A program made the translations under genes and the position numbers. From an uncultured Candidatus Melainabacteria bacterium (GTDB taxonomy: Bacteria > Cyanobacteriota > Vampirovibrionia > Gastranaerophilales > Gastranaerophilaceae): DNA of 64,000 nt. The stretch spans positions 1-64,000 of the forward strand of contig CAKUUY010000003.1 in NCBI GenBank assembly GCA_934693235.1, in the 5' to 3' direction. Shown piece by piece: positions 8,810-17,527 of this stretch (the first letter of the stretch is position 1; every line of letters starts with the position of its first letter). The notes beneath the pieces are model-generated. The model did not search any database and was not told the DNA's origin. It saw nothing but the letters and a program-made list of their open reading frames with translations.

Positions 8810-9484
8810 ATGACTAAAGCTATATTTATTACTGCTACTGGAACTGACGTTGGAAAGACTTATATTTCTGCTCTTATTGTAAAAAAGTTGAGAGAATTAG
8901 GTTATAATTGCGGTTATTTTAAACCAGCGTTAAGTGGAGCAATAGAAAAAGATGGAAAACTTATCCCAGGAGATTGTGATTTTGTCTTAAAAACAGCAGG
9001 AATAAATGCAAATCCTATGGATTATGTTTCATATGTTTATAAGACAGCAGTTTCTCCACATTTAGCGTCGGAAATTGAAAATAAGCCGATAAAAATTGAA
9101 AAAATTAAATCGGACTTTGAAAAAATAAAAAAAGAATTTGATTATTTAGTTGTTGAGGGTGCGGGGGGTATTGTTTGCCCGTTTAATCTAAGAGAACAGA
9201 AACTTTTATTGCCTGATATAATAAAAGAATTGGATTTAGATATTTTAGTTGTAGCTTCGGCTTCTCTCGGAACAATAAATTCAACTGTTTTGACAATTGA
9301 ATATGCAAAACAGCAAGGTATAAATGTAAAAGGTATAATTTTAAATAATTATGATGAAAATGATTTTATGCAAAAGGATAACAAAATTCAGGTTGAAAAC
9401 TTAACCGGTGCAAATGTTGTTGCTACAGTAAAATCAAATGATATAACAATAAATGATTTATCGAAATTTTTTAAAGAGGTATAA
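8810..9484 (+). CDS. bioD: Dethiobiotin synthetase
   Basis: ATP-dependent carboxylation of 7,8-diaminopelargonate to dethiobiotin, the penultimate biotin step. 224 residues, normal length. The P-loop TATGTDVGKT is at residues 8-17, FKPALSGA carries the substrate-binding Lys, and VVEGAGGI is the second family signature. A strong Shine-Dalgarno (GAGGAG) precedes the ATG. The gene is 2 bases from bioA, so the two form an operon. The other biotin genes (bioB, bioF) are not in the window. Confidence 0.96.
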   Translation: MTKAIFITATGTDVGKTYISALIVKKLRELGYNCGYFKPALSGAIEKDGKLIPGDCDFVLKTAGINANPMDYVSYVYKTAVSPHLASEIENKPIKIEKIKSDFEKIKKEFDYLVVEGAGGIVCPFNLREQKLLLPDIIKELDLDILVVASASLGTINSTVLTIEYAKQQGINVKGIILNNYDENDFMQKDNKIQVENLTGANVVATVKSNDITINDLSKFFKEV

Positions 9485-9486
9485 AA

Positions 9487-10872
9487 ATGAAAACATGTTG
9501 TTCTGAGGAAGGGAATAATTTTAGCCCGCAAGAATCATTAGCAGAAAAAGATTTAAAATATATTTGGCACCCGTGTTCTCAAATGAAAGATTATGAAGAA
9601 TTAAAGCCGATTGTAATTGACAAGGGGGAGGGAGTGTACTTATACGATGAGAATGGAAATCGTTATTTAGATGTAATAAGTTCTTGGTGGTGCAATCTTT
9701 TAGGTCATTGTAATCCGCATATTTCCGGAGAAATAAAAAAACAAGTAGATATCCTTGAACACGTTATATTCGCGAATTTTACACATAAACAGGCAATAAG
9801 ACTATGCGAAAGATTATCTAAAATTTTGCCAAAAGGATTGTGCAAGTTTAATTTTACGGATAACGGCTCATCTGCGATTGAAGCGGCTATGAAAGTAAGT
9901 TTTCAGTATCACGAACAAACCGGAAATCCTCAAAAAACTAAATTTATGGCGCTTTCTGAAGCTTATCATGGCGAAACAATAGGTGCGCTATCTGTTGGTG
10001 ATTGTGATTTGTATACCAAATTGTATAAACCGATTTTGATGGATATTGTCAGAGTTCAAGGACCTGATTGTTATAGATGTCCGTATGGGAAAGACAGAGA
10101 TCATTGTCAATGCGAGTGTTTTGAAAATGCCGAAAAAACATTTGAAAAATATGGTAACGAAACAGCAGCTATGCTTGTTGAGCCGCTTTTGCAGGGATCT
10201 GCCGGTATGAAAATTTATCCGCCTTTGTATTTAAAAAAATTAAGAGCGCTTTGTGATAAGTACAATGTTCATTTATTGGCAGATGAAATTGCAACAGGTT
10301 ATGGTAGAACCGGAAAAATGTTTGCATTTGACTATGCTGGAGTTTCACCGGATATTATGTGTTTGTCAAAAGGTTTGACCGGTGGTTACATGCCGATGGC
10401 AATTTTTGCGACAACTCAAAAGATTTATGATGCTTTTTATGACGATTACAATACCGGAAAAGCGTTTATGCACAGTCACACATACAGTGGTAACCCTCTA
10501 GCCTGTTCGGCAGCAAATGCTGTTCTTGATTTGATGGAAGATGGTTCAATTTTAGAAAAAGCACAAAAAAACGCGATTTTCTTTAATAATTTGTTAAAAG
10601 AAAAATTTCTTTCACATAAAAATGTTGGTGAAGTTCGGCATATAGGATTAATTAATGCAATAGAACTTGTAAAAAATAAAGATACAAAAGAATCGTTCGA
10701 TGGAAAACTCAGAACCGGCTATCAAATCTACAAGAAAGCCTTAAAAAAAGGTGTAATTCTCCGCCCACTTGGCGATGTAATTTATTTTAATCCACCATTG
10801 ATTATTGAACGCAAAGATTTAGAATTCGCTACAGATGTTGCGTATGAATGCATGAGAGAAGTGCTAGGTTAA
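9487..10872 (+). CDS. bioA: Adenosylmethionine-8-amino-7-oxononanoate aminotransferase
   Basis: PLP enzyme that makes 7,8-diaminopelargonate from KAPA with SAM as amino donor, feeding BioD directly. 461 residues. WHPCSQMKDY is the substrate-site signature, FTDNGSSAIEAAMK the cofactor phosphate loop, LLADEIATGYGRTG the PLP Asp region and CLSKGLTGGYMP carries the Schiff-base Lys. A Cys-rich insertion (CYRCPYGKDRDHCQCEC, about residues 197-213) is found in some bacterial BioA lineages and may bind metal. AGAGG precedes the ATG, whose coding starts 2 bases after bioD stops. Confidence 0.95.
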   Translation: MKTCCSEEGNNFSPQESLAEKDLKYIWHPCSQMKDYEELKPIVIDKGEGVYLYDENGNRYLDVISSWWCNLLGHCNPHISGEIKKQVDILEHVIFANFTHKQAIRLCERLSKILPKGLCKFNFTDNGSSAIEAAMKVSFQYHEQTGNPQKTKFMALSEAYHGETIGALSVGDCDLYTKLYKPILMDIVRVQGPDCYRCPYGKDRDHCQCECFENAEKTFEKYGNETAAMLVEPLLQGSAGMKIYPPLYLKKLRALCDKYNVHLLADEIATGYGRTGKMFAFDYAGVSPDIMCLSKGLTGGYMPMAIFATTQKIYDAFYDDYNTGKAFMHSHTYSGNPLACSAANAVLDLMEDGSILEKAQKNAIFFNNLLKEKFLSHKNVGEVRHIGLINAIELVKNKDTKESFDGKLRTGYQIYKKALKKGVILRPLGDVIYFNPPLIIERKDLEFATDVAYECMREVLG

Positions 10873-11268
10873 AACAAGCAATATCACATGTATGTATTTG
10901 AACTTTTTGCACAAAAAAATTGACGTCAACTCAAATTAACGTATTTTGTACACTTTTAAATTCACACACCTCAACATATGTCGATTTTCTTAACGAAAAA
11001 GGGAACTCTCTCGTAGTTGCCACGTCTTTTGTTTTGAAAGGATTTAGCTTTCTGTAGTTAATTCTTCCCAGATACTTGGTACTACGATTAGCGCAGTGTA
11101 AACGATAAATCCGAATAGAATTAAGTTAATAGCTTCCATGATAACACTCCTATCTGTTAGCTTGAACGAATTAAAACGACATAATTCATCTTAATTATAT
11201 TATTCCCATGCTGTCAAAAAATGTAACATTTTTTAATAAAATTTTTATTATAATAATAGTGAGGACTT
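10873..11268. other. 396-base intergenic stretch with one small minus-strand gene
   Basis: The only coding feature seen is the 31-codon minus-strand gene at 11044-11139. The stretch just after bioA contains TTGACG near 10921 and AT-rich DNA downstream, a possible but weak promoter on the plus strand. The end of the stretch holds TATAAT near 11249 upstream of the next gene. No clear terminator for bioA was found. Confidence 0.5.
11044..11139 (-). CDS. 31-residue single-pass membrane peptide
   Basis: A very short gene in otherwise non-coding DNA. Its ATG (11137-11139) is preceded at 7 bases by AGGAG (11146-11150), a good Shine-Dalgarno. The peptide starts MEAINLILFGFIVYTALIVV and ends in the acidic PSIWEELTTES. 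Residues 5-21 form one membrane helix with an acidic tail, like small subunits of membrane complexes or toxin-like/regulatory peptides. No family is recognised. It is divergent from the zinc-ribbon gene at 11269 and would run towards bioA. Confidence 0.6.
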   Translation of the reverse strand: MEAINLILFGFIVYTALIVVPSIWEELTTES

Positions 11269-11574
11269 ATGAAAAAGAAAATCAAAAAATTATTTTCAAA
11301 TCTATGCTGTTCCCATTGTAAGAACAGTTTTGACGAAAATTCAATAACAATTAAACGTGAAGAAGAGGGGTTGACTGTTGTTGGCTTGCAATGTCAACAT
11401 TGTGGAAAAAATTTCGGTGTCGCGTTTTTAGGTATAAATAATTTTGACGTAAAGAGTTCCGAACCTCTTGAGGTGCAAGAAGGGCCTGAACCAATAAATT
11501 ATAATGATGTGATTGATGCACACAGATTCATAAAAAATCTTGATGCTGATTGGCAAAAACATTTACCACAATGA
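11269..11574 (+). CDS. Small zinc-ribbon protein of unknown function
   Basis: 101 residues. Two Cys pairs (CSHC at about 14-17 and CQHC at about 44-47), each followed by Lys-Asn/Gly and spaced by a two-strand region, form a zinc ribbon. The N-terminus is strongly basic (KKKIKKLF), the C-terminus acidic. GAGGA 6 bases before the ATG and a TATAAT box near 11249 support expression. Proteins of this shape often bind nucleic acid or a larger protein, but no specific family is recognised. Confidence 0.7.
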   Translation: MKKKIKKLFSNLCCSHCKNSFDENSITIKREEEGLTVVGLQCQHCGKNFGVAFLGINNFDVKSSEPLEVQEGPEPINYNDVIDAHRFIKNLDADWQKHLPQ

Positions 11575-11652
11575 TTGTTCCCAAAATTTCTCGTCAGCAA
11601 AAGTTTTTCGAATGCAACGAATTTTTAAAATCAGAGGGGCTATGTTGTAGTA

Positions 11653-12936
11653 CTAGTTAAACAAAACACCAGCGATTGCTGCTGACATGTAGCAGGTTAA
11701 TGTTCCGCAGATTAGTGCTCTTACTCCCAATCTTGCAAGGTTTTTTCTTTGGTTTGGAGCAAGTTCACCAATACCGCCTAATTGAATTGCTATTGAACCG
11801 AAATTCCCAAAACTGCATAATGCAAAACTTGCGATTAAGAAACTCTTTTCTGATAAATGAGTTGGCAAGTTTACCAAATCAAAGTATGCAACCATTTCAT
11901 TTAATACTAGTTTTGTTCCCATCAAACTTCCAACTGTAGTTGCTTCTTTTAAAGGAACTCCCATAAAGTATGCAAATACCGCAAAAAGTTTACCTAAAAT
12001 TAGTTTTAGTGACAAATGAGTTAAATCAAATGATGCAAAGTTGATATGTAAGTATTTAACGATTAAATTTCCAACTCCGCCTAAGAACCAATCAATCATC
12101 GCAACAAGAGCAACTAAAGCTAAAATCATTGCTACAACATTAATTGCAACTTTCATACCTTCTGAAGCTCCTGCAGATATTGCATCAAAGACATTTATAT
12201 AAGGCTTTCTTCTTTTGCTGTAAGTGATTTTAATATCTTCACTTGTTTCCGGAGTTCCGGTTTCCGGATAAACAATTTTTGTTAGAACTAATGCGCCGGG
12301 AGCAGCCATTACAGAAGCTGCTAAAAGGTATTGAGCCGGAATACCCATACCGATATAAATTGGCATGGTCGCAGCAGAAATACATGCCATACTTCCAGCC
12401 ATTGATGCCAATAGTTCCGAGCGTGTTAATTTTGCTAAATACGGTCTAATCATAATTTGGGCTGCAATTTGTCCGACAAAAGCACTTGCAACGTTAGATA
12501 GAGCTTCTGCACCACTTACACTCATTAATTTATTCATCGCTTTCCCGAAAAACGGAACTATTCTTTGCATAATTCCATAGTAATAAAGGATATTTACGAC
12601 AATCATCATAAAAATTAACGATGCGATTAGTTGTAGTGCAAAAACTTGTGCTCCATTTCCAAACACTGCACCAAATTTATCATCAGACATCAGTGGTCCG
12701 AAAACAAAGGCTCCGCCATCTTTTGCAAAATCTAAGATTTTTTGGATAAACAAACCTAAATTCATAAATATTGCTCGTCCTAAAGGAACTTTAAATATAA
12801 ATATTGCAAGTGAAACTTGTAGCAAAAAGCCCATTCCGACTGTTTTATAATTAATTGCTTTTCGATTATTTGACATTAAAAATGCTATACCGAAAATTAA
12901 AATAATACCTAATATTCCAAAAAATCTGTCCATCAT
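11653..12936 (-). CDS. Concentrative nucleoside transporter (NupC/CNT family)
   Basis: 427 residues, polytopic inner-membrane protein that should import nucleosides with H+ or Na+. The N-terminal Nucleos_tra2_N, gate and C-terminal domains are all visible. The C-terminal ribose-site segment SFGNFGSIAIQLGG keeps the Asn and Ser seen in CNTs, and LVLNEMVAYFDL keeps the Glu. The nucleobase-site segment, usually GQ(T/S)E, reads GQIAAQ here, so the acidic residue that contacts the base is replaced. Substrate preference may therefore be altered. AGGGTG precedes the ATG. Single gene, convergent with the zinc-ribbon gene. Confidence 0.93.
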   Translation of the reverse strand: MMDRFFGILGIILIFGIAFLMSNNRKAINYKTVGMGFLLQVSLAIFIFKVPLGRAIFMNLGLFIQKILDFAKDGGAFVFGPLMSDDKFGAVFGNGAQVFALQLIASLIFMMIVVNILYYYGIMQRIVPFFGKAMNKLMSVSGAEALSNVASAFVGQIAAQIMIRPYLAKLTRSELLASMAGSMACISAATMPIYIGMGIPAQYLLAASVMAAPGALVLTKIVYPETGTPETSEDIKITYSKRRKPYINVFDAISAGASEGMKVAINVVAMILALVALVAMIDWFLGGVGNLIVKYLHINFASFDLTHLSLKLILGKLFAVFAYFMGVPLKEATTVGSLMGTKLVLNEMVAYFDLVNLPTHLSEKSFLIASFALCSFGNFGSIAIQLGGIGELAPNQRKNLARLGVRALICGTLTCYMSAAIAGVLFN

Positions 12937-13131
12937 TCACCCTTTATAAAACTGTTGATACAATTCTACAGTAAAGGAATTAAAAAAGCTTTATATATTG
13001 AAAAATGTTTACTTAATATAACTTTACAATTAGCTGGTTAACTGTTGAAAAATTTTTTGTCAGCATTTTATTATTATTGCAGAAAGTTTTCTGTAGTAAT
13101 AGTGCTATTTAACTAAATATGGGGTGTAATA

Positions 13132-15780
13132 ATGCGTATAAATTCAGTAATGCCAAGCATTCAGGTAAAATCGCAAAGACAAAACATTGAGGCAATGTCT
13201 GTTCCTTCTGAGGTGAGAATGTATAATTCGAATGTTGACTCTTTGCCAATGGGAAATATAGCGAATGTATTAGTTCGAGATCAGAGAGTTACTTCAAAGC
13301 AAGGATTTGCATATATAACATTTACCGGTTCAGATAGAAATGTTAATCAAGTACTATCGGCTGGTTCTGAGCATGCCGGAACGGGGCTCCCAGAAGACAA
13401 ACAAGGTGGATTGGCATGTGTTACGCATGAAGAGCAAAAAAGTCTAATAGCAAAAGAAGGCATGGATGTCCGAATGGTTTTACCATTCCATGAGTATAAC
13501 AATTCTAATGGTGGTGTAAAGTACATAAATATAAAAAAGGTTAAAGAAGCTTATGGGGGTAAATTGCCTGAATCAATTGCTGCAAAGTGGTTTGTATCGG
13601 CAGAACCTTGGCAATCTGTAGAAGATTTAGCTAAAAATTTAAATCAAGATCCTGCAGATTTAAGACCTGTTATTCAAAGTGAGCCAAATGGAAAAGGTCC
13701 GGAAGCGTTAAGTAAATTTGATATTTTGAAGCCTACCAGTGCAAAAGGTTATATTGAGCGAATGTCTGACGAAGATATTGGCAAATTGCAAAAGGTTGGA
13801 TATCAATTGTTTGAATATTCCGACGAAACCCCAGGAAATAGAGATATAACAAAATCCCCAAATTATTGTATGTATACAGAAGAATTGGCTAAAACACCTA
13901 AACCGTACACTTATGGAATTCATGGTGCAGATGGTGCAGATGCAGAAATTGTTAATGCTGATTGGGCACGCACTATGCTAGCTGCAGAAAAGCAGATGAA
14001 TACAGAAGAATTTGGATATTTTCATCCTGCGAGTATTTGGGGACATGATAGAACTGTTGGTTTCATGACAAGTGCAATTGTAGATGAATCAGCAAGAGGT
14101 AACAGTGATTATAACGGTATAATTTACCATCATACATTGCATAATCCGGGAAGAAATTATCAAGGTGTAACAGATAATCCATTCAAATTTGCAAGAATGG
14201 TATTTAGTAAAGAGGATGTAGAAGCAATTAGCAAACACCCTCAATATGAACTTCTACAGAATTTTAATGTTAGAGGTTGGGAAAATCTTCGTGAGCCTGA
14301 AAAGAAATTTGTTATAGCAGCATTTGACCCATTTATTGGTGTTTTTAAAGATGCTTTTGGTACATATAATGTGACAAAAATTCCTATTTTGGCTAAAAAA
14401 TTAAATCCAAATAATTTTTCTGTCGGAACAGTTTCTCCAAATTTTGATAAAGAAATGAAATCTCCTAATATGGATGTTGCGGCCGCAATTGGTGGAGATT
14501 TAAGAGAAATAGAAACAGTAAGTCCGCTGAACGGTTCAACTCCGGCTTCTTTAGGAATTGACAATAATGTAAAAGATTTTGGGCGTGGTAATAATACTTT
14601 GTCTGCTCAAAAAAGCGGCTTTACACCATTGATATACAAAGGTGATAATATTGAAGAAATTGTTGCAAATCGTGAAAAGAATGCAAAATGGTTAACTAAA
14701 ATACTTTCGGATGCAGAAAAAGAGGGACAAGATGCGCTTAACCACGTATTCTTTAATGATTTGCAAATAGAACAAGGTAGAAGTGTTCTGGGAAGTTTAT
14801 CCGAATTCAAAGATGGTGATATGTTATTTATTGGTTGGGGAAGACCGGATGAACAAAAAGGTTATCCATATACTTTTGAAGGTTTTTTAAATTTCTTAAA
14901 ACGAGATGATGTTCCTAAAGAAACAAAACTTAAAACCAAACTTATTGTTGGTGCAGGCGATGCTCCTTGGTATAAAGAAGCGAAAGATTTTAAACTAATT
15001 CAAAAAACATTAAAAGAAATTCAAGAGTTAGATGGTGGTGTATATAAGCATAATGCGATGTATGTAGATGGTTTGTTCCCGAATAGACTCGTCGCTTGTG
15101 CAACTCATGGAATATTTACATCAAGACGTGAAATGTGTGGTATTACTCCGTTAGAAGCAAAAACAGCAGGGGTACCTTATATTGCAACAAGAACCGGTGG
15201 TATGGTAGATTATACTAATGATTCAAATGGTTGGAGGACCAAAACTGCTCCTGAAATGAATCCGGATTTTGATGGCTTAACTTGGGAAACATCTCCAGAT
15301 GAAATTGATAATGCAAGAATTAAGCGTATATCAGGAGAAGTTTCAGATTGCTTTAAAGAAGCAACAGGAGAATATGTAAACAACCATGATGCTTACGTTG
15401 CAAAAGCTAAAAAGAATATAGAAGAAAAGCTTGATTGGCATAACAACGCCGAATTTAACGGAGGAAAATCAGCGAACGAAACGTATAAGAATGGTATTTG
15501 GCATATTGATGAGGGATGGGGGGCTCGAAAAAAGACTCCAATGCGTAGACTTGTCGGTGTTAATTTGGAAGAAATTGCAGAACAAGCTAAAGATGTCGTA
15601 GAAGAAACAGTGGAAAGTACTTTAAAAGATAGCTCTCAAAAAGTAAGAACTAAATGGACAAAAACTCTAATTGGTTCCGGTGTTGCTATTGCAGCTTTGG
15701 GAACGGCGGCCTACGCTTATATGAAGTATGGAAAGAATGTAGCTAAAGAGCCAACTTCTAAAGCTGAAAAAAGGGTATAA
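13132..15780 (+). CDS. Glycogen/starch-synthase-like GT-B glycosyltransferase with C-terminal membrane anchor
   Basis: 882 residues, far longer than GlgA (about 480). A polar N-terminal region (1-75) without a signal peptide contains FTG at residues 64-66. It is followed by a GT5-like catalytic N-lobe (EDKQGGLA at about 88-95, equivalent to the GlgA KTGGL loop) and a C-lobe with FIGWGRPDEQKG and SRREMCGITPLEA, equivalent to the GlgA SRFEPCGLTQ segment. After a helical linker, residues about 846-865 form one membrane helix followed by a basic tail, so the enzyme is probably tail-anchored. Sugar donor and acceptor are unknown. GGGGTG precedes the ATG. It shares the opening RINS with the M16 protein. 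Confidence 0.85.
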   Translation: MRINSVMPSIQVKSQRQNIEAMSVPSEVRMYNSNVDSLPMGNIANVLVRDQRVTSKQGFAYITFTGSDRNVNQVLSAGSEHAGTGLPEDKQGGLACVTHEEQKSLIAKEGMDVRMVLPFHEYNNSNGGVKYINIKKVKEAYGGKLPESIAAKWFVSAEPWQSVEDLAKNLNQDPADLRPVIQSEPNGKGPEALSKFDILKPTSAKGYIERMSDEDIGKLQKVGYQLFEYSDETPGNRDITKSPNYCMYTEELAKTPKPYTYGIHGADGADAEIVNADWARTMLAAEKQMNTEEFGYFHPASIWGHDRTVGFMTSAIVDESARGNSDYNGIIYHHTLHNPGRNYQGVTDNPFKFARMVFSKEDVEAISKHPQYELLQNFNVRGWENLREPEKKFVIAAFDPFIGVFKDAFGTYNVTKIPILAKKLNPNNFSVGTVSPNFDKEMKSPNMDVAAAIGGDLREIETVSPLNGSTPASLGIDNNVKDFGRGNNTLSAQKSGFTPLIYKGDNIEEIVANREKNAKWLTKILSDAEKEGQDALNHVFFNDLQIEQGRSVLGSLSEFKDGDMLFIGWGRPDEQKGYPYTFEGFLNFLKRDDVPKETKLKTKLIVGAGDAPWYKEAKDFKLIQKTLKEIQELDGGVYKHNAMYVDGLFPNRLVACATHGIFTSRREMCGITPLEAKTAGVPYIATRTGGMVDYTNDSNGWRTKTAPEMNPDFDGLTWETSPDEIDNARIKRISGEVSDCFKEATGEYVNNHDAYVAKAKKNIEEKLDWHNNAEFNGGKSANETYKNGIWHIDEGWGARKKTPMRRLVGVNLEEIAEQAKDVVEETVESTLKDSSQKVRTKWTKTLIGSGVAIAALGTAAYAYMKYGKNVAKEPTSKAEKRV

Positions 15781-15790
15781 ATAAAGTTGC

Positions 15791-16693
15791 TTAAACTTCA
15801 TTTAAAATATCAATTAAATCAAAAATTGCGATGAATCTTTCAATAAGATCATCGTAATTTTTAGCGGTTAACAAAGAATTAAATAAAAATCCGAATTGCA
15901 TTGGTCTTTTTTGTCTTAATGCAATTAAAACAGTATTATTTTGGTACGACATTTCAAAACCTTTTGCAATAAATATTTCTCCGTAAGATTTTATTTTTTT
16001 CCAAAATTCTTCTGTTATAAAATTGATGTTTTCATTCCTTTTCGCAAATACATATACAAACTTATTCATGTCATCTATGTGTGGATTGTATTGCTTGAAA
16101 TGGTTATATCGTTTTTCGTTTTTAGAAAAAATAATTACATGATTATTGATAGATTTCTCAAATTCAAGTTGTATTAGAGTCCCTTTAAAAAGATTTGGTT
16201 TGTTTATACCTTTAACGGGCATGGTTAGAAGAGTACTTGAAAAAAGAATGTTCGTTCCTTTGTATATTCCAAAGTAACTGGTGATATCTTCTTGGGTGTC
16301 AAAGTTTTTGAATAATTGAGAATCTAAAATCACGTTGGTATTTTGATTTTTCGGCCATGGTTTAAAATTTGCAACAGGAGGAAGAAAAAGTGGAAATATT
16401 TCTTCAATAAGTTTTTTATGAAATTCTCTTCCGGCAATAATTACACTGATAATTCCGCGCAAAATGAACGAGTACATTATAAATAAAGCTAGCGGAAAAA
16501 GGATTAGAATTGCTTTATTGTAAAACACGATATAAATTGCGCAAAATGCAAAAACTCCTCCTATAACTAAGCAAAGAAGGGTTAAAAATATGACTTTTGC
16601 AACAAGTTTTTTGCGGTAGGTCTCAAATGGAATTACTGCTGATTTTATTTTTTCTTCAAAATATTTGTAATAAATTAATTTTTTGTTTTCCAT
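15791..16693 (-). CDS. DUF3137-family membrane protein
   Basis: 300 residues. A cytoplasmic N-terminal helix (YYKYFEEKIKSAVIPFETYR) is followed by two membrane helices (about 30-52 and 58-80) and a soluble domain with the family pattern: LFKNFDTQEDITSYFGIYKG, then FSSTLL, then the FKGTLIQLEF strand and RYNHFKQYNPHID. DUF3137 proteins have no established function. The gene has no Shine-Dalgarno; TAAAAT (16701-16706) is 7 bases from the ATG, fitting leaderless transcription. Convergent with the tail-anchored synthase, 10 bases between stop codons. Confidence 0.85.
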   Translation of the reverse strand: MENKKLIYYKYFEEKIKSAVIPFETYRKKLVAKVIFLTLLCLVIGGVFAFCAIYIVFYNKAILILFPLALFIMYSFILRGIISVIIAGREFHKKLIEEIFPLFLPPVANFKPWPKNQNTNVILDSQLFKNFDTQEDITSYFGIYKGTNILFSSTLLTMPVKGINKPNLFKGTLIQLEFEKSINNHVIIFSKNEKRYNHFKQYNPHIDDMNKFVYVFAKRNENINFITEEFWKKIKSYGEIFIAKGFEMSYQNNTVLIALRQKRPMQFGFLFNSLLTAKNYDDLIERFIAIFDLIDILNEV

Positions 16694-16774
16694 AAAATTT
16701 ATTTTACCACAATTTAGTCAAATTTTTGTGGTAGTATTTTATTAGAAGTAGTAGAAAATAAGAGGTATACAAAA

Positions 16775-17527
16775 ATGTCTGGACACTCAAAATGGTCAAC
16801 AATTAAACATAAAAAGGCAAAAGTGGATTCTCAACGTGCAGTTGTTTTTCAAAAATATTCTAGGGAATTAATCGTATCAGCAAGATTGGGTGGACCTGAT
16901 CCTGCCGGCAACTTCAGATTAAGAACTGCAATTGAAAAGGCTAAAGCTGCAGGTTTGCCAAACGACAATATTAAACGTGCAATTGAAAAAGGCGCAGGTG
17001 CAGGTGCTTCTGATAATTATGAAGAATTAATATATGAGGGCTACGCGGCAGGTGGTGTTGCAGTTGTAGTGGAGGCGATGACTGATAACAGAAACAGAAC
17101 AGCCGGAGATATAAGAAGTTTCTTTACTAAATTTAATGGCAGTTTGGGAGCTACAGGCTGTGTAGGTTGGATGTTTGATCAACGCGGTGTTATTACGTTC
17201 AGCGAAGATAATACTGATTTTGAAAAATTGTTTGAAGCCGCAATTTCTCTTGATGCACTTGACGTTACAGAAGAAGATGGAACGTATAAAGTTCTAACAT
17301 CTCCAGAAAATTTTCAAGCAGTTGTTGAGGGCTTGGAAGCTGCCGGTTTCCAAAATGAATCCGCGGAACTATCAAGAATTCCGCAAAACACAGTTGAAGT
17401 AAATGATGAGCAAACAGCAAAATATGTTATGCTGTTGTTGGAAAAACTTGAAGAACACGACGATGTTCAAAATGTTTATGCAAATTGTGATATTCCGGAT
17501 GAAATCTTGCAAAAATTGGATGTATAA
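16775..17527 (+). CDS. YebC/TACO1-family translation or transcription factor
   Basis: 250 residues, full length. MSGHSKWSTIKHKKAKVD is the invariant start of YebC/PmpR proteins; RTAIEKAKAAGLPNDNIKRAIEKG and YEGYAAGGVAVVVEAMTDNRNRT are further signatures. The family was first described as DNA-binding regulators and more recently linked to translation of difficult (proline-rich) sequences; the sequence does not distinguish these. GAGGT precedes the ATG. The stop codon overlaps the start of the next gene by one base, the first link of a four-gene operon with a diguanylate cyclase, tsaE and tsaB. Confidence 0.95.
   Translation: MSGHSKWSTIKHKKAKVDSQRAVVFQKYSRELIVSARLGGPDPAGNFRLRTAIEKAKAAGLPNDNIKRAIEKGAGAGASDNYEELIYEGYAAGGVAVVVEAMTDNRNRTAGDIRSFFTKFNGSLGATGCVGWMFDQRGVITFSEDNTDFEKLFEAAISLDALDVTEEDGTYKVLTSPENFQAVVEGLEAAGFQNESAELSRIPQNTVEVNDEQTAKYVMLLLEKLEEHDDVQNVYANCDIPDEILQKLDV

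Noticed and set aside
10873..10960. Riboswitch or biotin operator near bioDA
   Set aside because: No BirA-type operator or riboswitch fold could be seen up- or downstream of bioD.
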